A stretch of 30,312 nt of DNA from CAZWUW01 sp964636895 (GCA_964636895.1 CAZWUW010000031.1:1-30312); one strand, 5' to 3'. Shown: positions 1-5,864, numbered from the stretch's first letter. The notes: generated by a model from the letters alone, not told the origin. Program-made: numbers and translations.

Positions 1-16
1 TATATTCGGCAGCTAA

Positions 17-57
17 GAAAAAAACTCTTTTACCACGGCGGTAAAAGAGTTTTTTTC
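17..57 (-). terminator. Rho-independent terminator, possibly bidirectional
   Basis: A near-perfect hairpin with arms 17-34 and 40-57 and a 5-nt loop (ACGGC). The arms carry A7 and T7 tracts, so it could terminate on both strands. It lies 24 bp after the stop of the 30-aa gene at 81-173. Confidence 0.85.
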
Positions 58-80
58 TAATTATGAGAATTCGGTTGTTT

Positions 81-173
81 TTAAGTTACCAGGTGATGTA
101 CGAAGTAACCCACAGCGCCAATAATAGCGGCACCAACTACAACGATTAGGAGAATATTTGTTGACTTTTCCAT
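81..173 (-). CDS. 30-aa single-helix membrane microprotein
   Basis: This short reading frame starts at ATG 173 behind a perfect AAAGGAGGT ribosome binding site. The product begins MEKSTNILLIVVVGAAIIGA and ends YFVHHLVT. It is one hydrophobic helix (about residues 7-25) with a short tail carrying two His. A terminator follows, and a good sigma-A-type promoter (239-267) lies upstream, so it is a complete one-gene unit. Half-site repeats resembling those before the long 5.9-11.3 kb operon lie just upstream of its -35. I do not recognise a family. Small single-helix proteins often modulate larger membrane complexes, but that is inference. Confidence 0.75.
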   Translation of the reverse strand: MEKSTNILLIVVVGAAIIGAVGYFVHHLVT

Positions 174-188
174 TGCGGCACCTCCTTT

Positions 189-236
189 GAATTTAACTCT
201 TTTTGAATTTAACTCTTTTTGAATTCTACTCTTTCT
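189..236. repeat. Three tandem copies of a 16-bp A/T-rich repeat in a 5' leader
   Basis: The unit GAATTTAACTCTTTTT occurs at 189-204 and 205-220, with a diverged third copy at 221-236. It lies between the predicted -10 box and the ribosome binding site of the 30-aa gene, so it would be in that transcript's leader. Confidence 0.8.
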
Positions 237-238
237 AA

Positions 239-267
239 ATTTTACTGCTTTAGCTTCGTTATTTCAA
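239..267 (-). promoter_or_regulatory. Sigma-A-type promoter of the 30-aa gene
   Basis: On the minus strand, TTGAAA (267-262), a 17-nt spacer and TAAAAT (244-239). The spacing is ideal. The first half-site repeat begins 16 nt upstream of the -35, the same distance as in the promoter at 11430-11458. Confidence 0.65.
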
Positions 268-283
268 TAAAAGCGAGCCTTTG

Positions 284-330
284 CTCATAAACTCATCAAA
301 ATCAAGGGGTTTTGCTCACAAATTCCTCAC
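284..330. promoter_or_regulatory. Half-site repeats upstream of the 30-aa gene promoter
   Basis: On the plus strand, CTCAT (284, 292) and CTCAC (315, 326). The 315/326 pair has 11-bp spacing, and an ATCAA at 295 is 11 bp from 284. Relative to the minus-strand promoter the sites are inverted compared with the six 32-bp promoter elements. The layout is less regular than the 11475-11534 array. Confidence 0.5.
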
Positions 331-349
331 ACGGGAATAATTTAGCCTA

Positions 350-390
350 TAATACAAAAATGCGCCCTTGTTGTGCGCTTTTTTGTATTA
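350..390 (-). terminator. Rho-independent terminator after the 77-aa family A gene
   Basis: Hairpin with arms 351-365 and 375-389 (one mismatch), GCGC at the top of the stem and A/T-rich ends that give a U tract in the minus direction. It lies directly after the stop codon at 395. Confidence 0.8.
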
Positions 391-394
391 TCAA

Positions 395-628
395 CTATTT
401 TCCATAACCGGCATTGTAGTCAAATTCATAATCGAAGGAGCCCTGCATACCAGGACGGTGATAATAATCTCCCATGTGCTTACCGGGACCCATCTTACCG
501 GACCCGTATCCCCCTCCGTTAGGCGTGGAATAGTAATTCTGGTTATCCTGGACCAAACCCAGCACGAAAGAAACCAGTACCAAACCAATTAACGAAAACA
601 AAGCCAGCTTTAAAAAATTGTTCATCAT
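395..628 (-). CDS. Small membrane-anchored protein, family A, Gly/Tyr/His-rich tail
   Basis: 77 aa from ATG 628, chosen because GGGAGG sits 5 nt upstream. A further in-frame start at 634 would overlap that site. One N-terminal membrane helix (about residues 4-25, MNNFLKLALFSLIGLVLVSF) is followed by a hydrophilic tail rich in Gly, Tyr and His with scattered Met. The helix is a diverged version of the FKLAxLAFVGIIV anchor found in four other proteins here. The tail lacks the dense Met runs of its paralogues. It is a one-gene unit between the promoter element 649-680 and the terminator 350-390. Function unknown. Confidence 0.7.
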   Translation of the reverse strand: MMNNFLKLALFSLIGLVLVSFVLGLVQDNQNYYSTPNGGGYGSGKMGPGKHMGDYYHRPGMQGSFDYEFDYNAGYGK

Positions 629-648
629 CGTCACCTCCCTCTTACTTT

Positions 649-680
649 ATTGTAATTGAAACTTGTGAGGATTTAATGAA
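649..680 (-). promoter_or_regulatory. Shared 32-bp promoter element, copy 1
   Basis: Minus strand: TTCAT, 6 nt, CTCACAA, 8 nt, TACAAT. The two half-sites start 11 bp apart. There is no TTGACA-like -35 at the right distance, as expected for an activator overlapping the -35 region. It lies 20 bp upstream of ATG 628. Confidence 0.7.
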
Positions 681-683
681 GTT

Positions 684-713
684 CAAAAAAAAGAAGCGGA
701 TGAACCGCTTCTT
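684..713 (-). terminator. Rho-independent terminator of the 1654-719 operon
   Basis: Stem AAGAAGCGG / CCGCTTCTT (691-699 with 705-713), loop of 5, followed in the minus direction by a run of eight T. It lies immediately after the stop at 719. Confidence 0.9.
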
Positions 714-718
714 TTGGG

Positions 719-1150
719 CTACATTTTCATACCCATACCCATCATATCCTTCTTCATATCCATCATATCCATGCCCATGTTCATATTATTATCTTGCATG
801 TTCATGTTGCCCTGCATATTACCTTGCATGTTCATGTTGCCCTGCATATTCATGCCGCCCTGCATATTTATGGGCATCTGGCCCTGCATATTCATACCGG
901 GCATCTGGCCCTGCATCATTGGCATGTTGGGGTTTTGCTGCATGTACTGCATATGCTGCTGCATCAGGGGGTCCTGAGGGTTCATTGGCATACCGTTGTG
1001 GTTTACCGGCGCACCGTTATTAACACCGGTTAAAACTCCAAATTGGTCAAGCTGACCGCCAATACCGGCGCCGGAAACCAACCCGATGGCAAAAGTACCG
1101 ACAATAATCCCTACAAAAGCGAGAACAGCTAGTTTAATAAATTTTTCCAT
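719..1150 (-). CDS. Met-rich membrane-anchored protein, family A
   Basis: 143 aa from ATG 1150 with GGAGGGATAAGTTA upstream. Residues 1-27 form the family A anchor (MEKFIKLAVLAFVGIIVG). A short Asn/Gly/Pro region follows, and from about residue 52 to the end the chain is dominated by Met, Gln and Asn in MNMQG-type repeats, ending MMGMGMKM. MxM and MxxM spacings are what extracytoplasmic copper or silver proteins use for thioether ligation, so metal binding is reasonable but unproven. The N-terminus could be an uncleaved anchor or a signal peptide. It is the second gene of a two-gene operon after the double zinc-ribbon protein. Confidence 0.8.
   Translation of the reverse strand: MEKFIKLAVLAFVGIIVGTFAIGLVSGAGIGGQLDQFGVLTGVNNGAPVNHNGMPMNPQDPLMQQHMQYMQQNPNMPMMQGQMPGMNMQGQMPINMQGGMNMQGNMNMQGNMQGNMNMQDNNMNMGMDMMDMKKDMMGMGMKM
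791..850. repeat. 30-bp tandem repeat inside the Met-rich gene
   Basis: A 30-bp unit starting at CTTGCATGTTCATGTTGCCC occurs at 793 and again at 823, nearly identical. It encodes repeated NMQGNMNMQG. This shows recent repeat expansion of the Met-rich tail. Confidence 0.75.
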
Positions 1151-1183
1151 TAACTTATCCCTCCAATCTTTTTAGTTAGGTAT

Positions 1184-1654
1184 TTAAGCATCCTGCTCCT
1201 GGGCTGTTCCGCAATGAGGGCAGCACTTCCAGCCGATTTGCATTTCTTTGCCACAGGCACATTTTTTGTTTAAGGCAGTCTTACAGTTGGGGCAGAATTT
1301 GAATTCGGCATCCAACTTAGTACTGCAGGACGGACACTTGTAAGTGCCGTCATCTTCTTTGCTGAAAAGGGAAAAATCCACTTTCTTATCATCCAGCAAG
1401 TACTTTTTGGCCGCCAGCACACTTCCTACTACCAGGCCCACTACGAGCAAAATCTTCAGAACCTTCACGGCTAAGATCAGAATGCTGGTAACCAGCGCAG
1501 TCAGATTAATCCCACCACCGGTGTTATAATAAAGATTTAACCCCACACCCGAGCGGGTTGTAAAAAACTCGTTGTAGACCAGTACCAGGGCTAAAATCCC
1601 AAGCACCGCAACACCGATTAGTTGCCAGATATTTTCCTGTTTGTTGTTGGACAT
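1184..1654 (-). CDS. Membrane protein with two C-terminal zinc ribbons (family B fused to an A-like helix)
   Basis: 156 aa from ATG 1654. An upstream GTG at 1663 lies inside the ribosome binding site AAAAGGGAGTG, so it is rejected. Helix 1 (about 9-28) resembles the family A anchor. Helix 2 (about 51-80, LTALVTSILILAVKVLK) matches the family B proteins at 2359 and 5467, followed by a conserved AAKKYL..DKKVDFS stretch. Two zinc ribbons follow: C107/C110 with C121/C124, and C132/C134 with C145/C148. The ribbons probably lie in the cytoplasm. It is the first gene of the operon with 719-1150, 33 bp apart. Confidence 0.75.
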   Translation of the reverse strand: MSNNKQENIWQLIGVAVLGILALVLVYNEFFTTRSGVGLNLYYNTGGGINLTALVTSILILAVKVLKILLVVGLVVGSVLAAKKYLLDDKKVDFSLFSKEDDGTYKCPSCSTKLDAEFKFCPNCKTALNKKCACGKEMQIGWKCCPHCGTAQEQDA

Positions 1655-1753
1655 ACTTTTCACTCCCTTTTAGATAAAATGCTTAATAATCCAATTTTGC
1701 TTGCTTTTTGTTCATTACCCCCTTTCAAAGACTTTGTAAATCCTTATGCTTTT

Positions 1754-1785
1754 ATTATAGATATTGTTTGTGGAGTTTTTATGGG
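1754..1785 (-). promoter_or_regulatory. Shared 32-bp promoter element, copy 2
   Basis: Minus strand: CCCAT, 6 nt, TCCACAA, 8 nt, TATAAT. Same spacing as the other copies. It drives the zinc-ribbon/Met-rich pair 1654-719, with a leader of about 100 nt before the ATG. Confidence 0.7.
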
Positions 1786-1790
1786 GAAAG

Positions 1791-1821
1791 AAAAATGAGC
1801 AGTGTATTCACTGCTCATTTT
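1791..1821 (-). terminator. Rho-independent terminator of the 2634-1901 operon
   Basis: Perfect 11-bp stem AATGAGCAGTG / CACTGCTCATT (1794-1804 with 1809-1819), loop TATT, with T-rich sequence on both outer sides. It lies about 80 bp after the stop at 1901 and just before promoter copy 2. Confidence 0.85.
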
Positions 1822-1900
1822 TGGTTATTTAGTTTTTCAAGCGAAAAATAGGTAAATTATAGATTGTTTCGTTGCTATTTTTACGATGTTTTTAGTGTGT

Positions 1901-2329
1901 TTACATCATGCCCTTCTTTTTTTCCATCATATTATCCATCATCATCATGCCGCCGCCCATGCCCTGCATGTTGCCCTGCATATTCATCTGTCCGTTGGGC
2001 CGCTGCTGCATATAATACTGCGCCCAGGCTGGCGGTCCGTATCCTTGTCCCGATGGTCCATGATTCACGTTAGGCCCGGGTTGGCCGTAAGTGCCGTTAG
2101 CAGGTGCGCCGTGATTGCTGCCGAATCCCTGATTTGCGCCGGCAGCAGGGTTATGATTCCCGCCGGCTGTAGTATTATGGCCGGCGGCATTAGGGTTGGC
2201 AGGTGCGCCGTAAATCCCAGCGGCCGGGTCGGGCTGTTTATCAAACCCGGATACCGCGCCAATAGCCAGTGAACTGACGATAATGCCCACAAAGGCCAGA
2301 ATAGCTAATTTAAACCATTGATTTAACAT
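1901..2329 (-). CDS. Met-rich membrane-anchored protein, family A
   Basis: 142 aa from ATG 2329 with AGGAGGTATTTATA upstream. Residues 1-27 are the anchor (MLNQWFKLAILAFVGIIVSS). The middle is Gly/Ala/Pro/Asn/His-rich, low in complexity and probably disordered. The last 35 residues carry MNMQGNMQGMGGGMMMMD and end KKKGMM. It is nearly identical at the anchor to 5095-5421 and 5921-6424, so these are recent paralogues. It is the second gene after the zinc-ribbon protein 2359-2634. Metal binding by the Met cluster is a hypothesis. Confidence 0.8.
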   Translation of the reverse strand: MLNQWFKLAILAFVGIIVSSLAIGAVSGFDKQPDPAAGIYGAPANPNAAGHNTTAGGNHNPAAGANQGFGSNHGAPANGTYGQPGPNVNHGPSGQGYGPPAWAQYYMQQRPNGQMNMQGNMQGMGGGMMMMDNMMEKKKGMM

Positions 2330-2358
2330 TATAAATACCTCCTATCTAAATCGAATTG

Positions 2359-2634
2359 TTAAGCTGTTTCAACAACAGTTTTTTCTTCTGCCACAGTTTC
2401 TTTGGCTGTACCGCATTTGGGGCAGAACTTGTACCCGGCTTCCAGCGTTACCTTGCAGCAGGAACACTCGCTTGCGGCCGGTTTTTCCCTGGCCAAAAAT
2501 GAAAAGTCAATTTTTTCGTCACCAAACAGGTATTTTTTGGCCGCCACCACACTCCCTGCAACCAAACCGATTACCAGCACAACTTTTAGAACCTTAATGG
2601 TAAAAATCAAAATAGTTGTTATAAGCGCTGTCAT
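2359..2634 (-). CDS. One-helix zinc-ribbon protein, family B
   Basis: 91 aa from ATG 2634 with AAAGGAGGTAATAAA upstream. A single helix (about 3-31, starting MTALITTILIFTIKVLKVVL) leads to a conserved AAKKYLFGDEKIDFSF linker. A zinc ribbon follows (C57/C60 with C71/C74) and an acidic tail. It is closely related to 5467-5727. It is first in an operon with the Met-rich gene 1901-2329, under promoter copy 3. The partner and role are unknown. The repeated pairing suggests the ribbon protein and the Met-rich protein act together. Confidence 0.8.
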   Translation of the reverse strand: MTALITTILIFTIKVLKVVLVIGLVAGSVVAAKKYLFGDEKIDFSFLAREKPAASECSCCKVTLEAGYKFCPKCGTAKETVAEEKTVVETA

Positions 2635-2680
2635 TTTATTACCTCCTTTCCGATAAGAGTTTTTGTATTGATTTAAGTAA

Positions 2681-2712
2681 ATTATATAAACAAATTATGG
2701 GTATTTGATGAA
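2681..2712 (-). promoter_or_regulatory. Shared 32-bp promoter element, copy 3
   Basis: Minus strand: TTCAT, 6 nt, CCCATAA, 8 nt, TATAAT. Located 46 bp upstream of ATG 2634. Confidence 0.75.
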
Positions 2713-2720
2713 GAAATAAA

Positions 2721-2758
2721 AAAATTTATTACCGGACCAGGTTAGTTTTCAAACCTGG
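2721..2758 (-). terminator. Possible terminator of the cytochrome operon
   Basis: Stem CCAGGTT / AACCTGG (2737-2743 with 2752-2758), with an AT/T-rich stretch (2715-2730) 6 nt after it in the minus direction. The U tract is not directly attached, so this is tentative. Confidence 0.4.
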
Positions 2759-2857
2759 CCGTACTGGAACAAGCGCTGGCTTTGAGGCCGGAAAGTTCCT
2801 GAAAGAAATTAACTACCCTGGATAAGGCTTTTCCTTGAGATTGGCAACATTAATAAT

Positions 2858-2983
2858 TTAACTGTGTCCGCGATGGTCGTCCTTTCCACCATGTCCATGC
2901 CTGCGGTGCATGAAGAAATGGCTTCCCAAACAAATGACAAGCATAAAAATAAGCAAACCGTAATTGGCCAGAAATTCTTTCAT
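2858..2983 (-). CDS. 41-aa His/Gly-tailed membrane microprotein, DUF2933-like
   Basis: 41 aa from ATG 2983, with AGGAGGGATTGGA upstream. One helix (about residues 3-23, KEFLANYGLLIFMLVICLG) is followed by a short basic tail with seven His among Gly, Arg and Asp (FFMHRRHGHGGKDDHRGHS). This layout matches small DUF2933-type proteins, which are often found near heavy-metal resistance genes. The assignment rests on composition and length only. It is the third gene of the operon with the tetrahaem cytochrome 3071-3496, 87 bp after it. Confidence 0.65.
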   Translation of the reverse strand: MKEFLANYGLLIFMLVICLGSHFFMHRRHGHGGKDDHRGHS

Positions 2984-3070
2984 TCCAATCCCTCCTCAAA
3001 CAACCTGTCCCAAAGGCTGCTATATTAATTTTAAGGCACAGTTCCGGCCTGGTCTCCTCAAGCAGCTGCA

Positions 3071-3496
3071 TTATTTTACCTGGTGACACTCCCAACAATA
3101 TGTATTAACCGGAAAATGACCATTCCTCAGGGTATTTTCATGACATCTGATACAGTTCTGTAAAATTGTGTTTTTACTTTCCAGTGATGTATGAATCATG
3201 TAGGGAATCTGCCCTGTGCTCGTCTTATAAAGACTTGATAAACCGTTTTTTATCTTAAAGACCAGTTTATCGGGCAGGCTGTTAGGCTGGTGGCAATCAG
3301 TACACTTAACGGGACCATGAACAGAACTTTTCCAGTTGTCATATGTAGGCATCATGGCATGACACATGTTACAAAACTGAGGCCTGTCCGTATATTTCAT
3401 CATACCTCCGCCAAACATAATCAGAACACTTAAACTAACCATGGCCACTAAAAAGTAAAAAGTTGCCTTTGGGGTTAAAAGTCTTTTTTCCGGCAT
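3071..3496 (-). CDS. NapC/NirT-family tetrahaem c-type cytochrome, NrfH-like
   Basis: 141 aa from ATG 3496, with AAGGAGGCTTTATA upstream. One N-terminal helix (about 11-31) anchors an extracytoplasmic domain with four CxxCH haem sites: 42-46, 65-69, 115-119 and 134-138. The first reads CNMCHAM, the CxxCHxM arrangement in which NrfH uses Met as the haem 1 ligand. NrfH/NapC proteins take electrons from menaquinol and pass them to a terminal reductase. No nrfA-like catalytic cytochrome is in the window, so the acceptor is unknown. It sits in a three-gene operon between a 57-aa and a 41-aa membrane peptide, under promoter copy 4. Confidence 0.9.
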   Translation of the reverse strand: MPEKRLLTPKATFYFLVAMVSLSVLIMFGGGMMKYTDRPQFCNMCHAMMPTYDNWKSSVHGPVKCTDCHQPNSLPDKLVFKIKNGLSSLYKTSTGQIPYMIHTSLESKNTILQNCIRCHENTLRNGHFPVNTYCWECHQVK

Positions 3497-3520
3497 TATA
3501 AAGCCTCCTTCGAAATGTTG

Positions 3521-3694
3521 TCAGTGGTCGATAACCTTAATCAGAATAACCAGTATAATTATCAAGAGCAGCATCTGGGGACTAACTGCCAGCAACCAGA
3601 GAATTACCACTAAAATAACACCGTAAAATAACAATTTCACCATTCCTAACAAGACCAAACCCAATATCATTAACAGCAGAACCGCCCCAAGCAT
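3521..3694 (-). CDS. 57-aa highly hydrophobic membrane protein
   Basis: 57 aa from ATG 3694 with GGAGGTG 7 nt upstream. It starts MLGAVLLLMILGLVLLG and consists almost wholly of Leu, Val, Ile and Met, consistent with two membrane helices (about 2-18 and 24-53). It stops 24 bp before the tetrahaem cytochrome gene and shares its promoter, so a role in assembling or anchoring that cytochrome is plausible. No family recognised. Confidence 0.7.
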   Translation of the reverse strand: MLGAVLLLMILGLVLLGMVKLLFYGVILVVILWLLAVSPQMLLLIIILVILIKVIDH

Positions 3695-3730
3695 CCGGCT
3701 TCACCTCCAAAACATCATCTACTTTCTTAC

Positions 3731-3762
3731 AATATAAGATATTTATATGGAGATTTTATGTA
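3731..3762 (-). promoter_or_regulatory. Shared 32-bp promoter element, copy 4 (cytochrome operon)
   Basis: Minus strand: TACAT, 6 nt, TCCATAT, 8 nt, TATATT. Spacing is identical to the other copies though the half-sites are weaker. It lies 36 bp upstream of ATG 3694. Confidence 0.6.
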
Positions 3763-3868
3763 AAAAGCAAAATCCCGCAAAATCTTCAAATCTTTGTGTT
3801 AGTTTGTTAGAATCAAAAAACCGATTTATCGGCCAGGTACGGCAAAAATCCCGAGGTGATAATTATCG

Positions 3869-3991
3869 GTGTGGAATAAAATAAGAGAGCATGAAAAGGC
3901 AATAGAACGTTTTAATGTTTTGGTCCAAATGGCCCCTAATTCATGGATGGCTTATCAAATACGATATTATGAACAACTATCACAAAGATGA
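3869..3991 (+). CDS. Possible 40-aa protein, the only plus-strand gene candidate
   Basis: Starts at GTG 3869 with AGGTG 10 nt upstream, slightly far. The product starts MWNKIREHEKAIERFNVLVQ and ends YYEQLSQR. It is charged, helical and of normal composition, unlike the surrounding hydrophobic proteins. It lies in the largest stretch without a minus-strand gene (3763-4108), and a hairpin overlaps its stop. It could be a real small protein, the remnant of a longer one, or chance. Confidence 0.35.
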   Translation: MWNKIREHEKAIERFNVLVQMAPNSWMAYQIRYYEQLSQR

Positions 3992-4021
3992 AGCATGGCG
4001 GCTCTTGCCAACATGCTTCAT
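3988..4021. terminator. Strong hairpin in the 3763-4108 intergenic region
   Basis: Arms ATGAAGCATG (3988-3997) and CATGCTTCAT (4012-4021) with extra GGC/GCC pairing inside. There is no clear T run on either side, so termination of spo0M or of the plus-strand ORF is uncertain. Nothing else was recognised in 3763-4108 besides this and the ORF at 3869. Confidence 0.45.
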
Positions 4022-4108
4022 ATGTTGGAATACCCTTTAATGTATTAGCCGGCCATAAAGTATTGTCCATATGGTGAGAGATATGGCAGTGAAATACCCA
4101 GTCTAATA

Positions 4109-4870
4109 TCATTTATGATATACCTGTTCAATAAAACCGGCTAACAGTAGGCAAGCTTTTTCGATGTCGGGCTGTCCTTCTTTAACCAGTTCCGAAACAG
4201 GAACAGCAAACCTAGTATGATTTTCATCCAGATAAAGGGCTTTTGTAAACATCCAGGATACACCCCGGGCTTTGCGGTCAATTTCAATATATATATAAAG
4301 GTTGTTTTTGTTCTGATTGAACATCATTTCCAGTTCATTGACTTTTCCCCGCATAAAGGATGTAGGGTAAAAGGCAAACTGCTGGTGATCGTGCACCAAT
4401 CCTCCGGAGTCAGGCGTATGCAAAAATCCCAGCCGGCACAATGCTCCAAATACGGCCTCCAGTTCTAAACTTGGCAGAATTCTGACTGGTACTGCATCAT
4501 GAGGGTCCAAAGCATGCTTAATATCCAGACCCGTGTGGAAAGTATAATTTATTTGAGCGGTGGAAATTAGAATAAAATAAGGTAAACGGTATGAGAAGCT
4601 GTACTCTTTTTCCGGAGAATTGGCTTTGATAATGAAGCTGTCATCTATTTTAGAGGAATGAAGAGTGCGGATAATGTGTTCGTTACCCTGGTAGGTATCA
4701 ATTTTTAAATGCAAGTAAATCATATCCACTGCGGCATCCGTATGACCGCTGAAAATAATTAACCTGCCTTTCATGTCTTCACCCTGGCGATATTCCTGAC
4801 GCCCAGGAACCAATTTTACCCTCGCCGGTCCTATACCGATAACGTTCATTATACCTCGCAGTATATCCAT
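4109..4870 (-). CDS. spo0M: Sporulation-control protein Spo0M (arrestin-like)
   Basis: 253 aa from ATG 4870, close to the usual length for the family. The N-terminus reads GIGPARVKLVPGRQEYRQGE, then a beta-rich arrestin-like fold with YSFSYRLPYFILIS and TGLDIKHALDPHDAVPV, the Spo0M signature. Later come the FYPTSFMRGKVNELEMMF segment and a short C-terminal helix. Spo0M is cytoplasmic and affects entry into sporulation and cell division in Bacillus. The molecular mechanism is poorly known. It is a single-gene unit under promoter copy 5, which ties it to the Met-rich and cytochrome operons. Confidence 0.88.
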   Translation of the reverse strand: MDILRGIMNVIGIGPARVKLVPGRQEYRQGEDMKGRLIIFSGHTDAAVDMIYLHLKIDTYQGNEHIIRTLHSSKIDDSFIIKANSPEKEYSFSYRLPYFILISTAQINYTFHTGLDIKHALDPHDAVPVRILPSLELEAVFGALCRLGFLHTPDSGGLVHDHQQFAFYPTSFMRGKVNELEMMFNQNKNNLYIYIEIDRKARGVSWMFTKALYLDENHTRFAVPVSELVKEGQPDIEKACLLLAGFIEQVYHK

Positions 4871-4919
4871 AATATCCCACTCTCCTTTTACCGTTAGCCG
4901 AGTTATTAGGGTTAATTTT

Positions 4920-4951
4920 ATTGTACAAAACTTTTATGAAGAATTTGTGAA
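4920..4951 (-). promoter_or_regulatory. Shared 32-bp promoter element, copy 5 (spo0M)
   Basis: Minus strand: TTCAC, 6 nt, TTCATAA, 8 nt, TACAAT. The two half-sites are swapped in type compared with other copies (CAC first, CAT second) but have identical spacing. It lies 49 bp before ATG 4870. Confidence 0.7.
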
Positions 4952-5058
4952 CTGCAGGTGCAATTTTAAAATCTTGCCATAAAAATAAACTTGAAACCAA
5001 TCATATACCGGTAAATAGCTATTGTTGGAGCTGTCACAATATTAAATAATCTTTCAGG

Positions 5059-5096
5059 AATAAACAGAAACGGGCCAAAGCCCGTTTCTGTTTATT
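5059..5096 (-). terminator. Rho-independent terminator of the 5727-5095 operon
   Basis: Long perfect stem: arms 5059-5075 and 5080-5096 with loop CAAA. The GC core is CGGGC/GCCCG and the arms end A/T-rich. It overlaps the stop codon of the 5095 gene. Confidence 0.85.
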
Positions 5097-5421
5097 ACAT
5101 CATGCCCTTCATTTTTCCCATCATCATACCGCCCATATTATTGTTCTGCTTATCCTGCATATTCATCTGCATATCCGGGGACTGCTGATAATTATTCTGC
5201 GTTCCAGGACCCGGAGCATAACCGGGACCCCATTGTCCGCCGGGACTGTGGTTGCCGCCGGCAGCAGGATTATGGTCGGTACTGAGTCCGCTGTTTATCC
5301 CCTGAATCCCCGGGGTCGGTGCAAGAGTATTATCAAAACCTGATATCGCACCAACTGCCAGTGAAGCGACAATGATGCCTACGAAAGCCAGCAGCGCTAA
5401 TTTAAACCATTGATTTAACAT
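5095..5421 (-). CDS. Met-rich membrane-anchored protein, family A
   Basis: 108 aa from ATG 5421, chosen because its start (MLNQWFKLALLAFVGIIVAS) aligns exactly with 1901-2329 and because GAGGAGGGATTTCAAC precedes it. The anchor is about residues 5-27. A Gly/Pro/Asn-rich middle follows and a Met-rich end (MQMNMQDKQ, MGGMMMGKMKGMM). It is the shortest of the close paralogues, with the same order: zinc-ribbon gene first, Met-rich gene second. Function unknown. Metal binding is a hypothesis from the Met spacing. Confidence 0.8.
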   Translation of the reverse strand: MLNQWFKLALLAFVGIIVASLAVGAISGFDNTLAPTPGIQGINSGLSTDHNPAAGGNHSPGGQWGPGYAPGPGTQNNYQQSPDMQMNMQDKQNNNMGGMMMGKMKGMM

Positions 5422-5466
5422 GTTGAAATCCCTCCTCAATTATCTTTGAATTATTTTTGCGGCTTT

Positions 5467-5727
5467 TTAAGCCTTTGGCACCGTTACCGCGTCTTTGGCC
5501 GTACCACAGCCGGGGCAAAATTTGTGTTCAGCTTGCAGCGTTACCTTGCAGCTGGCACATTCACCGGTGGTCGTCTTTTTTCCAGTGATAAAAGAAAAAT
5601 CAATTTTTTCATCACCGAACAAATATTTTTTTGCCACTGCCACGCTGCCCGCAACCAGACCAACCACCAGCACCACTTTTAAAACTTTAACGGTTAATAT
5701 CAAAACTGTGGTTATCAACGCTGTCAT
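5467..5727 (-). CDS. One-helix zinc-ribbon protein, family B
   Basis: 86 aa from ATG 5727. A TTG at 5751 is in frame but overlaps the AAAGGAGG site, and only the ATG start aligns with the paralogue at 2359-2634. One helix (about 3-31), the linker KKYLFGDEKIDFSF, then C57/C60 with C71/C74. Identity to 2359-2634 is very high through residue 46. First gene of an operon with 5095-5421, under promoter copy 6. Confidence 0.8.
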   Translation of the reverse strand: MTALITTVLILTVKVLKVVLVVGLVAGSVAVAKKYLFGDEKIDFSFITGKKTTTGECASCKVTLQAEHKFCPGCGTAKDAVTVPKA

Positions 5728-5772
5728 ATAACAAAACCTCCTTTCCGTCAATTTGTAGCTTGCTTTAACTTA

Positions 5773-5804
5773 AATATACACACCATTTGTGAGCATTTGA
5801 TGAA
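5773..5804 (-). promoter_or_regulatory. Shared 32-bp promoter element, copy 6
   Basis: Minus strand: TTCAT, 6 nt, CTCACAA, 8 nt, TATATT. This is the closest match to the consensus half-sites. It lies 45 bp upstream of ATG 5727. Confidence 0.75.
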
Positions 5805-5864
5805 GAAGTTCCAGGCATCAATTTTTCATCACTTTTTCAATGGCCGAGCTCATAACCAGCATTA

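Noticed and set aside
676..1023. Cys/Tyr/Pro-rich plus-strand frame
   Set aside because: It is the reverse reading of the Met-rich repeats (ATG/CAT codons read back), so its repetitive composition is an artefact.
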